Below are positions 16,870 through 26,011 of a DNA stretch of 64,000 bases, piece by piece. Where the stretch lies: contig NZ_CP141643.1 in assembly GCF_038452275.1 (NCBI RefSeq), forward strand, positions 1,240,001 to 1,304,000. The letters run 5' to 3'. Under the pieces are notes generated by a model, which was not told the origin of the DNA, did no database searches, and was given only the letters and a program-made list of their open reading frames with translations. Within the stretch, counting starts at the first letter, position 1. Each line of letters starts with the position of its first letter. Source of the DNA: Corynebacterium sp. BD556 (lineage in GTDB: Bacteria > Actinomycetota > Actinomycetes > Mycobacteriales > Mycobacteriaceae). The translations under genes were made by a program, and so were the position numbers.

Positions 16870-17597
16870 TTCTTCTCGACGGCACCCCCGAACCGCCTGT
16901 CACGCTTCGCATACTCATAGACGGCATCGAACATGTCCTGCGCAGTGAAGTCCGGAAATAACTTGTCTTGGTAAACCATCTCCGCATAGGCCGACTGCCA
17001 CAACAAAAAATTCGAAGTGCGCCGCTCCCCGCTGGGGCGCAAAAACAAATCCACGTCCGGCATGTCAGAGCGATACAGCCACTGTGAGAAAGTCTCCTCC
17101 GTAATCTCGCCGCTGGTGACCTGGCCGTTGCGGGCGGCGTCGACAAGCGTGCGCACACCGTCGACGATCTCGGCGCGACCACCGTAATTAATACACATAG
17201 CCAAGGTCAGACCCGTATTGTCCTGCGTGAGTTCCTCAGCCTTTTCCAACTCACGCAGCACACTGCGCCACAAGCGGGGCCGCCGACCTGCCCACACAAT
17301 ACGCACATTCTTCTCGTGCAGCTCCTCACGCTGGCGGTGCAACACATCGCGGGAAAAACCCATAATGAAACGGACCTCCTCAGCGTTGCGGCGCCAATTC
17401 TCCGTGGAAAAGGCGTATGCCGACAGCCACTCGACGTGTTTCATCTCAATACAGGCATCCACACAATCCATCAGCACCGCCTCGCCCTTCCTGTGCCCTT
17501 CAGTGCGCTTCAGACCGCGCTCGGCGGCCCAGCGGCCATTGCCGTCCATGACAAGCGCAATATGGCGAGGGATGAACTCAGGGCTTAAGTCGATCAT
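16866..17597 (-). CDS. uppS: Polyprenyl diphosphate synthase (cis-prenyltransferase)
   Basis: A 243-residue cis-prenyltransferase. [19 protein letters not shown] carries the catalytic Asp and the structural Gly-Asn-Gly-Arg-Trp. [11 protein letters not shown] is the substrate loop, and [24 protein letters not shown] is the C-terminal diphosphate-binding signature. It extends allylic diphosphates with isopentenyl diphosphate to the C50/C55 lipid carrier for peptidoglycan and arabinogalactan. In mycolata the main long-chain product is decaprenyl diphosphate. It follows recO by 7 bases and is at the end of the era-recO-uppS unit. Confidence 0.94.
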   Translation of the reverse strand: MIDLSPEFIPRHIALVMDGNGRWAAERGLKRTEGHRKGEAVLMDCVDACIEMKHVEWLSAYAFSTENWRRNAEEVRFIMGFSRDVLHRQREELHEKNVRIVWAGRRPRLWRSVLRELEKAEELTQDNTGLTLAMCINYGGRAEIVDGVRTLVDAARNGQVTSGEITEETFSQWLYRSDMPDVDLFLRPSGERRTSNFLLWQSAYAEMVYQDKLFPDFTAQDMFDAVYEYAKRDRRFGGAVEKN

Positions 17598-17604
17598 TTC
17601 TCCA

Positions 17605-18324
17605 TTATGCCTGCTCCATGACCTTCAACGCGCGAACCGCCGACTCAACATGCCACAGCAGGTGAGCAACAGTCGCCCGGTGTACCGCCTCAACATGCTC
17701 GGCGCTGGCCGCACGCCCATTGCGGATCAGCCACATGGTGTGCAGCACCTCCGGATCAACGCTGAGGGAACCCGGCGGGCGGCACGAGGTACACACCGCT
17801 CCGCCTGCCTGCGCACTAAAAGCCTTGTGCGGGCCCGCCGCGGCGCACTCCGCGCAATCAAACAAGCTCAAGCCCCAACCCGAATACTGCGTGGCCCGCA
17901 AAATGAACGAGTCAAGCACCAACGTGGGGTGGCTATCGCCCTGCATTTGGGACAAAGCGGTGCAGGTGGCGTCGTAAAGAAAGGCGTTAGGCAGATCCGT
18001 ATAGCTCAGCTTCTCCGCCGTCTCCATTACCGCGCAAGCCGCCGCATAACGGTCAAAATCCTCAATGATTCCCGCCCCAAAATACGCCACCGTGTCCGCC
18101 TGCGTAATGGTGGCCAAATTACGCCCCGGATAAAGCTGCACGTTGAGATCAACGAAAGGTTGAATCCTCGAGCCGAAACGCGACTTCGACTTGCGCACCC
18201 CCTTAGCCACCGACCGCACCAACCCGTGATTGCGGGTGAGCAACACAACAACCCGGTCAGCTTCACCGAAGTCGTAGGTGCGCACCACGAAAGCACGGTC
18301 GCGGAAACTGGGCTTAGCCACCAT
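17605..18324 (-). CDS. recO: DNA repair protein RecO
   Basis: A 239-residue product. An N-terminal OB fold ([28 protein letters not shown]) is followed by a helical domain and a Cys4 zinc motif (CAEC in the middle, CTSC later). RecO anneals SSB-coated single strands and loads RecA in the RecFOR pathway. It is 6 bases downstream of era and 7 bases upstream of uppS, consistent with one transcript. The length is typical for actinobacterial RecO. Confidence 0.92.
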   Translation of the reverse strand: MVAKPSFRDRAFVVRTYDFGEADRVVVLLTRNHGLVRSVAKGVRKSKSRFGSRIQPFVDLNVQLYPGRNLATITQADTVAYFGAGIIEDFDRYAAACAVMETAEKLSYTDLPNAFLYDATCTALSQMQGDSHPTLVLDSFILRATQYSGWGLSLFDCAECAAAGPHKAFSAQAGGAVCTSCRPPGSLSVDPEVLHTMWLIRNGRAASAEHVEAVHRATVAHLLWHVESAVRALKVMEQA

Positions 18325-18330
18325 CGCCGC

Positions 18331-19251
18331 CTAAAACCCGAGACGGCCGAGGTGCTTCGGGTCCTGCTGCCAATTCTTCAGCACCTTGATACGCAGATCC
18401 AAGTAGACGTTTTCGCCCACCAAGTCCATGATCTGTTGGCGGGCACGATGCACAATACCGCCCAAGCGGCGGCCGTTAGGGCCCTCAATAATGCGTTTTT
18501 GGCCGGGGCGTTCCAAATACAGCACCGCGAAAATCATGGTGCGCTCTGCCCGCTCCGGGTCCGGATACATCTCATCAATCTGGACAGCGACAGAGTGGGG
18601 CAATTCCTCCCTCAGCCCACGCAACGCCTCCTCACGGATCAACTCCGCAATGCGGGTTTCCACATCCTCGTCGGTGACATGACCCTCCGGGTAGAAACGC
18701 GGCCCCTCCGGCAAGTGACTGGTCAACACCTCAACTAACACATCGAGCTGGGTGTTTTCCGTCGCGGAAACCGGGACAACATCTCCTTTGCCGTCGAGCA
18801 GCTCATGCAGCTCCAACAGGCGCTCCCCCACCTGATCCTTGCTGGCCTTGTCCAGCTTGGTAACAATGCCAACGACCGGCAAGTTCGGCTTCGTAGAGCG
18901 GATTTGCTCAAGAATGAAACGGTCACCCGGGCCGATCTTTTCATCCGCAGGCACCGTAAACCCAATCACATCAACATCTTGGAAAGTGTCCTTCACCACC
19001 TCGTTGAGGCGTTCCCCCAACAAAGTACGCGGGCGGTGAACACCGGGGGTGTCCACCAAAATCAACTGCGCATCCGCGGTAGTGAGGATGCCGCGCACCG
19101 GGTGACGAGTTGTCTCCGGCTGGTCAGCCATGATCGCGATTTTCTCCCCCACCAGCGCATTGGTCAGGGTCGACTTTCCCGTGTTGGGACGGCCCACGAA
19201 GCTAATAAACCCACTGCGGAAACCGTCCGGAGTGTCGGTGAAGGTGCTCAT
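18331..19251 (-). CDS. era: GTPase Era
   Basis: A 306-residue ribosome-assembly GTPase. G1 is GRPNTGKST, G2 lies in the TTRHPVRG region, G3 is DTPGVHRP and G4 is TKLDKA. A C-terminal KH RNA-binding domain ends IMDLVGENVYLDLRIKVLKNW. Era binds the 3' end of 16S rRNA during 30S maturation. It is upstream of recO and uppS on the same strand. A TAAACT hexamer 8 bases before the ATG (19260-19265) allows a leaderless start separate from pdxY. YbeY, encoded nearby, acts in the same maturation pathway. Confidence 0.95.
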   Translation of the reverse strand: MSTFTDTPDGFRSGFISFVGRPNTGKSTLTNALVGEKIAIMADQPETTRHPVRGILTTADAQLILVDTPGVHRPRTLLGERLNEVVKDTFQDVDVIGFTVPADEKIGPGDRFILEQIRSTKPNLPVVGIVTKLDKASKDQVGERLLELHELLDGKGDVVPVSATENTQLDVLVEVLTSHLPEGPRFYPEGHVTDEDVETRIAELIREEALRGLREELPHSVAVQIDEMYPDPERAERTMIFAVLYLERPGQKRIIEGPNGRRLGGIVHRARQQIMDLVGENVYLDLRIKVLKNWQQDPKHLGRLGF

Positions 19252-19259
19252 GGACAGGC

Positions 19260-19265
19260 AGTTTA
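19260..19265 (-). promoter_or_regulatory. -10 box of era (leaderless)
   Basis: The minus strand reads TAAACT, 8 bases before ATG 19251. It could start an era-recO-uppS transcript downstream of pdxY. Confidence 0.45.
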
Positions 19266-19295
19266 CTGTCTAGCGCGCCGAAGCCCCCATTTTGC

Positions 19296-20147
19296 CTACA
19301 GCTCCACCACCTCAAACTGCAATGCCGGGTGCGCGTAATGCTCTTGCGCCTGCACAATCGTGAGCTCTTCCGAGCCGGCCTCATAGGTCATTTCGAGCAG
19401 CCCAAACACCGAGGAGGCAGTCTTGGCCAGCGCCTCGGCCGCATCCTTGGAACGGATATAGTGGCCGGTAAACAGCGCCGACGTCACATCACCTGAACCG
19501 TTGCGCTTGAAAGGCAGGCGCGGGGTGCGCACAATCCACGAGCCCGACTCGTCGGAGACAAGCATTTCCAAAAACTTAGTGTTATCCACATCCGGGCGCT
19601 CCACCGACGTCACCAGCACTGTCCGTGGGCCAATTTCGTGGGCGGCCTCCACTGCGCGGCGCGTAGAGTCCAGGTCACAAGCTTCCACCCCGGTCAAATA
19701 CCCCAATTCGAACTGGTTCGGGCTGATGATGTCTGCGACCGGAACAACCTTATCTCGCAGCAGCGGCGGGATATTCTCAGAGACGAAGCACCCTGAGTTT
19801 TTGTTGCCCATCACCGGGTCGCAGGCGTAGAGCGCCTGCGGGTTGAGCGCTTTGACGCGGGCTACCGTCTCGACGACCACGTCCGCGATGTCGTCGCCGC
19901 CCAGGTAGCCGGAAAGAACCGCATCGACACGTTTCAAAGCGTCGCGGGCCGCCAGGGCCTCGACGATGCCCGCCACATCAGAAGCCGCAATGAGCGGGCC
20001 TTTCCAGTCCCCGTAGCCGGTGTGGTTAGAGAAGTTCACTGTGTGAATCGGCCACACTTCGTGCCCGATGCGCTGAAGCGGGAAAACCGCGGCTGAATTG
20101 CCCACGTGCCCGTAGGTAACAGACGACTGGATGGAAAGGATGTTCAT
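19296..20147 (-). CDS. pdxY: Pyridoxal kinase (PdxY type)
   Basis: A 283-residue ribokinase-superfamily enzyme that phosphorylates pyridoxal to pyridoxal 5'-phosphate in vitamin B6 salvage. Landmarks are MNILSIQSSVTYGHVGNSAA (substrate pocket), YACDPVMGNKNSG, NQFELGYLTG and the catalytic-Asp anion-hole motif RNGSGDVTSALFTGHY near the C-terminus. It sits inside an otherwise RNA/DNA-maintenance run. It probably has its own start, since CACAAT lies 8 bases before the ATG (20156-20161). AGGATG is an alternative ribosome-binding site. Confidence 0.92.
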   Translation of the reverse strand: MNILSIQSSVTYGHVGNSAAVFPLQRIGHEVWPIHTVNFSNHTGYGDWKGPLIAASDVAGIVEALAARDALKRVDAVLSGYLGGDDIADVVVETVARVKALNPQALYACDPVMGNKNSGCFVSENIPPLLRDKVVPVADIISPNQFELGYLTGVEACDLDSTRRAVEAAHEIGPRTVLVTSVERPDVDNTKFLEMLVSDESGSWIVRTPRLPFKRNGSGDVTSALFTGHYIRSKDAAEALAKTASSVFGLLEMTYEAGSEELTIVQAQEHYAHPALQFEVVEL

Positions 20148-20155
20148 GACATCCT

Positions 20156-20161
20156 ATTGTG
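20156..20161 (-). promoter_or_regulatory. -10 box of pdxY (leaderless)
   Basis: The minus strand reads CACAAT, 8 bases before ATG 20147, in the short spacer after the CNNM/CorC gene. Confidence 0.4.
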
Positions 20162-20170
20162 CACCCCCCA

Positions 20171-21487
20171 CTAGTCGGGTTGGTACTCGTCCACCACATC
20201 CGGGACTTCGATGCGCACAGAGCGCACCTTCATCCGGCCCCGGCGGTCGCGTCCTCCCTCCGCCGTAAAACGCAAACCCGAAAGGTCGACCGCCGAACCG
20301 GGCAGCGGTACGCGGCCCAGTTCGTAGGACAAAAGTCCCGCCACGGTGTCGACCGAGTCGAGGATTTCATCGTCAAAGTTCAGCTCGTAGCCGATGCTGT
20401 CGAACAGGTGGTCCTTCAAGTCGTCGAGGGGCAGGCGCCCCTGAGCGCGGTAAACACGCTCGTCGATCGCCTCGATGGGGGACTGCTCATCCTCGTCGTA
20501 TTCGTCAGTGATCTCCCCGACGATCTCCTCCAAAAGATCCTCCATTGTCAGCAAACCGGCGACGTTGCCGTACTCATCAATGAGGATGGCGATGTGAGTG
20601 TTGATGCGCTGCATCTCCTGGAGCAAAACATCCAACGGCTTCGAGTCAGGGATAAACAACGGCTCGCGCATCACCGCAGTAATAGGCGCGGCCGGGTCAA
20701 TGCTTTCCCCCGACTCAACAAACATGTCCTTAAGGTAGGCCACGCCGATGATCTCATCGACGCTTTCACCGATCACCGGCACGCGCGAGTGCCCGGAACG
20801 CACCATCAGGCGAACCGTCTGAAGCACCGACTTCGTGCCCTCAATCCAGATCATTTCCGGCCGCGGCACCATGACCTGGCGGGCGTAAGTCTCCGCCAGA
20901 TCGAAAATATTTTGGATCATGCGGTGCTCGATTGTCTCCACCACGCCCTGCTCCTGGGCGATGTCCACCATTTCGCGCAGCTCCACCTCTGTGGAGTACG
21001 GGCCGTCACGGAAATCGCGGCCCGGATGAAAAATGTTGCCGACCCAAATCAAAATTTTCGCCAGCGGCCCGAAAATGGTGTTAAAGACCACCAACCACTG
21101 CGCCGCTTTCAGCGAAATCAGGTAAGGGTTGCGCCGCCCGGCGGTGCGCGCAAAGACACCAATGACACCGAACTGCGCCAAAGTCACCACACTGATCGTC
21201 GCCGTGATTCCCCACCCGTCCGACCTGACTAAGTCGCGGAAGAACATCGAAGCGTACACGGCTGCTGCCACGTTGAGCACCGTGACCAGCATGACGAGCA
21301 TGTTGATGTGGCTGGCGCGGTGCTCCACTACCCGCATTAAGGCGTTCGCACCGGAGACTTCGTCTTTGACCATCGTCTCCACGCGCGCCCGTGAAATGGG
21401 GCGCAAAGCAGATTCGATGGAGCCCAACAAACCGGCGAACAACAGCGCAGCAAGCGCCACCGCCGCGTAGGAGACAGAAACCTCCAC
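20171..21487 (-). CDS. CNNM/CorC-family (hemolysin-type) membrane protein
   Basis: A 438-residue protein. The N-terminal CNNM (DUF21) domain has about four membrane helices (AAVALAALLFAGLLGSIESAL at the start, NMLVMLVTVLNVAAAVYASM, ATISVVTLAQFGVIGVFA, AQWLVVFNTIFGPLAKILIWV). It is followed by paired CBS domains (VMVPRPEMIWIEG through LIDEYGNVAGLLTMEDLLEEIVG) and a C-terminal CorC_HlyC domain. The family handles magnesium/cobalt efflux or homeostasis; CBS pairs sense Mg-ATP. The start abuts the ybeY stop (21488), and phoH, ybeY and this gene form the usual actinobacterial unit. Confidence 0.9.
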   Translation of the reverse strand: MEVSVSYAAVALAALLFAGLLGSIESALRPISRARVETMVKDEVSGANALMRVVEHRASHINMLVMLVTVLNVAAAVYASMFFRDLVRSDGWGITATISVVTLAQFGVIGVFARTAGRRNPYLISLKAAQWLVVFNTIFGPLAKILIWVGNIFHPGRDFRDGPYSTEVELREMVDIAQEQGVVETIEHRMIQNIFDLAETYARQVMVPRPEMIWIEGTKSVLQTVRLMVRSGHSRVPVIGESVDEIIGVAYLKDMFVESGESIDPAAPITAVMREPLFIPDSKPLDVLLQEMQRINTHIAILIDEYGNVAGLLTMEDLLEEIVGEITDEYDEDEQSPIEAIDERVYRAQGRLPLDDLKDHLFDSIGYELNFDDEILDSVDTVAGLLSYELGRVPLPGSAVDLSGLRFTAEGGRDRRGRMKVRSVRIEVPDVVDEYQPD

Positions 21488-22054
21488 TTAGCCCTCGTCC
21501 CTCATCTTTCGGTCAAGCATGTCGCGGTCCGCGGCCGAAGGGAAGGCATGCGCCCCCGTCGGCTTCGGCTGGTAACTCACGCCACGGGCGCTCAAGTCGT
21601 CGTACCAGTCAGCGAGGATCTCGTTTTGCAACGCGAACATCTCCCGCTCATCGGCGGGAGCAATATGGTCGTAGCCCAACAAGTGCAACACCCCGTGGAC
21701 CGTCAAAAGGGCCAGCTCGTGGCCCAAGCTATGACCCGCCATCTCCGCCTGCTTGCGGTCATAGGCCGGGCACAAAATAATATCGCCCAACATCGCCGCG
21801 CCGAACGCGGCGGCGTCGGGGCGACCACCGCCCGGGGTGAGCTCATCCATGGGGAAACTCATCACATCAGTCGGTCCTTCCAGATCCATCCAACGGACGT
21901 GAAGATCGGCCATCGTGGGTTCGTCGACAAGCGTGATCGTCGCCTCGGTATCGGGGTGGACATCCATGGCGGTCAAAGCGAAGGAGCACACATCGACGAG
22001 CATTTCCTCGTTGACATCCGCCTCGCCGGACTCGTTTAAAACTTCAATACTCAT
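21488..22054 (-). CDS. ybeY: Endoribonuclease YbeY
   Basis: A 188-residue metal-dependent RNase in 16S rRNA 3'-end maturation and 70S quality control. The zinc motif [11 protein letters not shown] (H-x3-H-x5-H) is intact, as are the upstream TNVSF-equivalent [10 protein letters not shown] and LGDIILC. The C-terminal extension after the zinc motif is longer than in E. coli. The start overlaps the phoH stop by 4 bases (ATGA-type, 22051-22054), indicating translational coupling. Confidence 0.94.
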   Translation of the reverse strand: MSIEVLNESGEADVNEEMLVDVCSFALTAMDVHPDTEATITLVDEPTMADLHVRWMDLEGPTDVMSFPMDELTPGGGRPDAAAFGAAMLGDIILCPAYDRKQAEMAGHSLGHELALLTVHGVLHLLGYDHIAPADEREMFALQNEILADWYDDLSARGVSYQPKPTGAHAFPSAADRDMLDRKMRDEG

Positions 22055-23061
22055 TCGTAGACGCCTTCCTCACGCTGGGCCTGCTTGCGTTCGTAGCGCT
22101 CCGCGTTTTGCGCGTCGTGGAAGTCATAAGCCGCCACGATCGCAGAAATCAGGTGATGGCGCACCACGTCCTGTGGGCTCAACTCCTGGAAGCTAATCCC
22201 CTCAATCTCACCGAGAATCCGACGCGCGACACGCAAACCCGAAACGGTACCGCGCGGCAAATCTACCTGGGAAATATCTCCCGTGACCACCATTTTCGAC
22301 CCAAAACCCAGCCTGGTAAGGAACATCTTCATTTGGCTGCCTGTAGTATTTTGCGCCTCGTCGAGAATGACAAAAGCGTCGTTGAGGGTACGGCCACGCA
22401 TATAAGCCAACGGCGCAACCTCAATAATGCCGGCGTCCATGAGTTTCGGGATCATCTCAGGATCCACCATGTCACGCAGGGCGTCGTAAAGCGGGCGCAG
22501 GTACGGGTCGATCTTGTCATTGAGCGTGCCCGGCAAGAAACCAAGCTTCTCCCCGGCTTCGACCGCCGGGCGGGTCAAAATGATGCGGCGCACCTCCTTG
22601 GCCTGCAACGCCTGCACCGCCTTCGCCACCGCCAAATACGTTTTGCCGGATCCTGCCGGGCCAATGCCAAAAGTAATGGTGTTGTCATCAATCGCATCGA
22701 CGTAGCGGCGCTGCCCCGCCGTCTTCGGGCGAATCACCTTGCCGCGGCGCGCCACAATTTCCGCACCGAGCATCTCCGCAACAGTCTCAGGCGCTTCAGT
22801 CTCCATCAGCTTCGCGGCATGCACCACTGTGTCCGGGCCAATGGGCACGCCGCGACGCGCCATCGACTCCAACTCCTTGAGCACCCTAGAGGCGTGGGCG
22901 AGATTGTCGGCACTGCCCCGCAGCGTCACCGTGTTGCCGCGGGCGTGCAGCTTCGCGGCGAGCTGTTGATTGAGCACGCGAAGGTTCTCATCATTAATGC
23001 CAAGAACAGCTTGGGCGTAGGCGGAGTCAAGCTCGACCCTGCGCGTGAGCACTTCTTCCAT
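22051..23061 (-). CDS. phoH: PhoH-like ATPase
   Basis: A 336-residue P-loop protein. Walker A is [16 protein letters not shown]; Walker B is [13 protein letters not shown]. The later motifs [22 protein letters not shown] are typical of PhoH. A short KH-like N-terminal region ([29 protein letters not shown]) precedes it. The family is linked to RNA metabolism and is usually co-encoded with YbeY, as here. The phosphate-starvation link of the name is not shown by this sequence. It is 11 bases downstream of rsmE. Confidence 0.93.
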   Translation of the reverse strand: MEEVLTRRVELDSAYAQAVLGINDENLRVLNQQLAAKLHARGNTVTLRGSADNLAHASRVLKELESMARRGVPIGPDTVVHAAKLMETEAPETVAEMLGAEIVARRGKVIRPKTAGQRRYVDAIDDNTITFGIGPAGSGKTYLAVAKAVQALQAKEVRRIILTRPAVEAGEKLGFLPGTLNDKIDPYLRPLYDALRDMVDPEMIPKLMDAGIIEVAPLAYMRGRTLNDAFVILDEAQNTTGSQMKMFLTRLGFGSKMVVTGDISQVDLPRGTVSGLRVARRILGEIEGISFQELSPQDVVRHHLISAIVAAYDFHDAQNAERYERKQAQREEGVYE

Positions 23062-23072
23062 GTGGCCTAACC

Positions 23073-23777
23073 CTACCAGCGGGAACTCAACACGCCGATC
23101 GCACTGAGCGCAGCCAATGCAGCCGTCGCGGTGCGCAGCACCTCAGGGCCCAACTTGACCGCAACTCCGCCGATCAGCTCCATCTCATCTTCCCCGATAC
23201 CCCCTTCAGGCCCGATGACCAGCGCAATATCTTGAGAAAACTGCACCTCACGCAAAGCAGTTGTCGCGTCCTCATGCAACACCAGCACCTGCTTGCCGGC
23301 AAGAACACCGGCAAGCTGATTGGTCGTCACCGGTTCTGTTACCTGCGGCACCCAAGCCCGGCGCGACTGCTTCGCCGCCGAGATCGCCATGTGGCGCCAC
23401 TTCTCCACCTGCTTGCCTTGTTTGTGGGCGGGCCAGCGGGCGACGGTGCGGTGCGAAATCCACGGCACGATCTCATCTGCTCCGCCTTGCACGGCGAGGT
23501 CCACGGCTAGTTCGGCGCGTTCCGCTTTGGGGATGGCTTGGATGACGCTGACCCGCGGCGTCGCCGCCAGCACCTGCTGGGAGGCAATGACCTTCCCGCG
23601 CAGCGTCGAGGCGTCGCTGATTTCGGTGACTTCCACTTCGGCGGTGGCGCCGCGGCCGTCAGTGAGCATGATGCGCTCGCCGACACCGATGCGTTTGACT
23701 GTGACGGCGTGGCGCCCCTCGGCGCCGCTGAGCACCCCGTCGGACGGAGAGTCGGTGAGGAAATAGGGCAAAGACAT
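23073..23777 (-). CDS. rsmE: 16S rRNA m3U1498 methyltransferase
   Basis: A 234-residue SPOUT-class methyltransferase using S-adenosylmethionine. An N-terminal PUA-like region (GRHAVTVKRIGVGERIMLTDG) is followed by the knotted catalytic domain with VIQAIPKAERAELAVDLA and ALVIGPEGGIGEDEM. The knot region ends LGPEVLRTATAALAAL. All are family landmarks. The start codon overlaps the dnaJ stop by one base (23777), so the two are coupled. It methylates 16S rRNA in the mature 30S subunit. Confidence 0.93.
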   Translation of the reverse strand: MSLPYFLTDSPSDGVLSGAEGRHAVTVKRIGVGERIMLTDGRGATAEVEVTEISDASTLRGKVIASQQVLAATPRVSVIQAIPKAERAELAVDLAVQGGADEIVPWISHRTVARWPAHKQGKQVEKWRHMAISAAKQSRRAWVPQVTEPVTTNQLAGVLAGKQVLVLHEDATTALREVQFSQDIALVIGPEGGIGEDEMELIGGVAVKLGPEVLRTATAALAALSAIGVLSSRW

Positions 23778-24913
23778 CAGCGGCGGAACCTGTCGCGCAC
23801 GCGGGTGAAGAAGCCCTCGTCGCGGCCAGTGTGCTCGGTGGCGACCCCAGGAGAGTCGGCGTGGCCCTCGCGAAGCTTCTCCAACGCCTCGCGGTCGCCG
23901 CGGCTTAGTTCAGTCGGCACAACCACTTCAACATGGGCGACCATGTTGCCCGCACCCTCCGCCCGCAAACGCGGCATGCCCTCACCGGAGAGCACGATGC
24001 GCTCATTCGGCTGGGTGCCCGCAGGCACGTCCACCGAGGTTGTTTCGCCAGCCAAGTTGTCCACCACGACCGAGGTGCCCAAGGCGGCGTCGTACATCGG
24101 CACGCTCAAGCGGAGGTGCAGGTCATCTCCTTCGCGCACGAACACTTTGTGCGGCAAGGTTTGCACCTCCACGTAGAGGTCGCCGGCCGGGCCGCCGCCG
24201 TGGCCGACCTCGCCTTGGCCCGCCATGCGGATGCGCATCCCGGAGGCAATGCCGGGGGGAATGTTGACGGTCAGGTCGCGCTCGGAGCGCACACGTCCGT
24301 CGCCGGCGCACTGGCGGCAGGGATCTTGGATGATTTCGCCGAATCCGTGGCACTTCGGGCAATCCCGAGTAGTCATCACATTGCCCAAAAATGACTGCTG
24401 GACTTCTTGGACTGCACCGGAGCCTTCGCAGTAATCACAGGTGATGGGTTTAGATTTCGACTCGGAGCCTGTGCCCTGGCATTTGTCGCACAGCACAGCG
24501 GTGTCGACGGTGACTTCCTTTTTTGCCCCGGCGAAGGCTTCCTCCAAGGTGATGGCGGTGCGCAAAAGGGCATCGTTGCCCGGCTGGACGCGGGAGCGCG
24601 GGCCCCGGCCGCCTCCCGCGGCGCCGCCGAAGAAGGACTCGAAAATGTCGGCGAAACCGCCGAAGCCTTGGGCGCCGGCACCTCCCATGCCGCCTTGTTC
24701 CATCGGGTCGCCGCCGCGGTCGACGATGCGGCGCTTCGAGGGGTCAAGCAGCACTTCTTGGGCCAATGAGATCTCCGCGAACCTTTCGGCTGCCTCCTCG
24801 GATGGGTTGACGTCCGGGTGGTAGGTGCGGGCCAGTTTGCGGTAGGCCTTTTTGATCTCCTGCTCGGTTGCCTCGCGGTCGACGCCGAGGATCCCGTAGT
24901 AGTCACGAGCCAA
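23777..24913 (-). CDS. dnaJ: Chaperone DnaJ (second-copy, HrcA-linked type)
   Basis: A 378-residue DnaJ with full type I architecture. The J domain (1-70) contains HPD in [11 protein letters not shown] Gly-rich region (about 75-110) precedes four CxxCxGxG zinc repeats ([32 protein letters not shown]) and the C-terminal substrate domain. It stimulates DnaK ATPase. The link to hrcA immediately upstream matches the DnaJ2 of corynebacteria and mycobacteria rather than the dnaK-grpE-dnaJ copy, so I expect another dnaJ elsewhere. It lies 33 bases after the hrcA stop. Confidence 0.95.
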   Translation of the reverse strand: MARDYYGILGVDREATEQEIKKAYRKLARTYHPDVNPSEEAAERFAEISLAQEVLLDPSKRRIVDRGGDPMEQGGMGGAGAQGFGGFADIFESFFGGAAGGGRGPRSRVQPGNDALLRTAITLEEAFAGAKKEVTVDTAVLCDKCQGTGSESKSKPITCDYCEGSGAVQEVQQSFLGNVMTTRDCPKCHGFGEIIQDPCRQCAGDGRVRSERDLTVNIPPGIASGMRIRMAGQGEVGHGGGPAGDLYVEVQTLPHKVFVREGDDLHLRLSVPMYDAALGTSVVVDNLAGETTSVDVPAGTQPNERIVLSGEGMPRLRAEGAGNMVAHVEVVVPTELSRGDREALEKLREGHADSPGVATEHTGRDEGFFTRVRDRFRR

Positions 24914-24946
24914 TGTTAGTCTCCAGAATTTTTCGCTATAAGTTGT

Positions 24947-25975
24947 TTATTCGCCCCGCAGCACGCGGCTGATGTAGCGCGCCACGGTGGCAACCTTTTG
25001 AATGGTACCGGGGTAGTCCATGTGCGTTGGGCCGACCACTCCGAGCCCGCCGAGCGCCGCTCCCCCGGAGCCATACGCTGTTGTAACAATCGAGGCGGCA
25101 GAAAATTCCTCCTCTTGGGTCTCGCGCCCGATACGCACCGAGACTTGTTCGATTTCTTGGGCGCTGGCCAGCAGTTTTAAGATCACCACCTGTTCCTCCA
25201 AGGCGCCGATGACGCCGTGGAGTTCACCTAATCCCTGGTGCAGGTTCGCGGCGCCCGCGATGATCAGCCGGTCCGAGGACGTCTCCACGAGGGTGTCAAT
25301 GAGCACGGCGGTGGCGCGCTCAACCGCGCTTACTACTTGGGGCTGCGCGTTTTTGAGGCGGAGTTGCTCGGGCAGTGCGGAAAGGCAGGAGGATGCGTCT
25401 GCCATCGTTTTGCCCACCAGCACCGAGTTGAAGGTGTCGCGCAGCACCACCACTCCCTCGGAGTGCAAAGGCGTGGCGAGTTCGACGTTGCGCTGGTCGA
25501 CGCGCCCTGAGTCGGTGATTAATACCAGCAGCAGTCTGGTTGGCGCCAGCGCTACAACTTCGCAGTGCTTCACGCGCGTGACGTTGAGGGTGGGTAGCTG
25601 GACCACGGCTGCCTGGTTGGTGACCCGGGCGAGCAGTTGCACGGAGCGGCGCAGCACGTCTTCGAGGTCCACGCCGTGTTCGAGGAAGTCGAGGATGGCG
25701 TGGCGTTCGCGGGAGGACAGCGGTTTGACGTCGTGTAGCGCGTCCACGAAGGCGCGGTAGCCTTTTTCGGTGGGGACGCGCCCCGAGCTGGAGTGGGGTT
25801 GCGCGATGTATCCTTCCCGTTCCAGCGCCGCCATGTCGTTTCTGATGGTAGCGGAGCTGACTCGCATTGCGTGGCGCTCGACGAGCGCTTTGGATCCCAC
25901 TGGTTCCTGCATGGCAATGTAGTCGGCCACGATGGCGCGCAGCACTGCCTGCCTGCGATCGTTCGCCGCACTCAT
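24947..25975 (-). CDS. hrcA: Heat-inducible transcription repressor HrcA
   Basis: A 342-residue repressor from ATG 25975 ([15 protein letters not shown]), behind GGAAGGAG. The N-terminal winged helix has [28 protein letters not shown], followed by the HrcA dimerisation/inserted domain. The conserved GYRAFVD stretch and C-terminal TMDYPG-equivalent (THMDYPGTI) are present. HrcA binds CIRCE operators upstream of chaperone genes and is kept active by GroEL. A near-perfect CIRCE encloses its own ribosome-binding site (25976-26002), so autoregulation is likely. dnaJ, rsmE and phoH follow on the same strand. Confidence 0.95.
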   Translation of the reverse strand: MSAANDRRQAVLRAIVADYIAMQEPVGSKALVERHAMRVSSATIRNDMAALEREGYIAQPHSSSGRVPTEKGYRAFVDALHDVKPLSSRERHAILDFLEHGVDLEDVLRRSVQLLARVTNQAAVVQLPTLNVTRVKHCEVVALAPTRLLLVLITDSGRVDQRNVELATPLHSEGVVVLRDTFNSVLVGKTMADASSCLSALPEQLRLKNAQPQVVSAVERATAVLIDTLVETSSDRLIIAGAANLHQGLGELHGVIGALEEQVVILKLLASAQEIEQVSVRIGRETQEEEFSAASIVTTAYGSGGAALGGLGVVGPTHMDYPGTIQKVATVARYISRVLRGE

Positions 25976-26002
25976 TTGGCACTCTCCTTCCGCGACTGCT
26001 AA
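25976..26002 (-). promoter_or_regulatory. CIRCE-like HrcA operator over the hrcA ribosome-binding site
   Basis: The minus strand reads TTAGCAGTC, nine bases (GCGGAAGGA), then GAGTGCCAA. The CIRCE consensus is TTAGCACTC-N9-GAGTGCTAA, so there is one mismatch in each arm and exact spacing. The right arm ends next to the ATG at 25975 and the Shine-Dalgarno lies in the spacer. Confidence 0.82.
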
Positions 26003-26011
26003 AAGCACATC

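Noticed and set aside
17218-18738. 506-residue frame antisense to uppS, recO and era
   Set aside because: It runs across three convincing genes on the opposite strand and has no recognisable domain.
20159-21232. 357-residue frame antisense to the CNNM/CorC gene
   Set aside because: His/Arg-rich shadow translation with no start signal.
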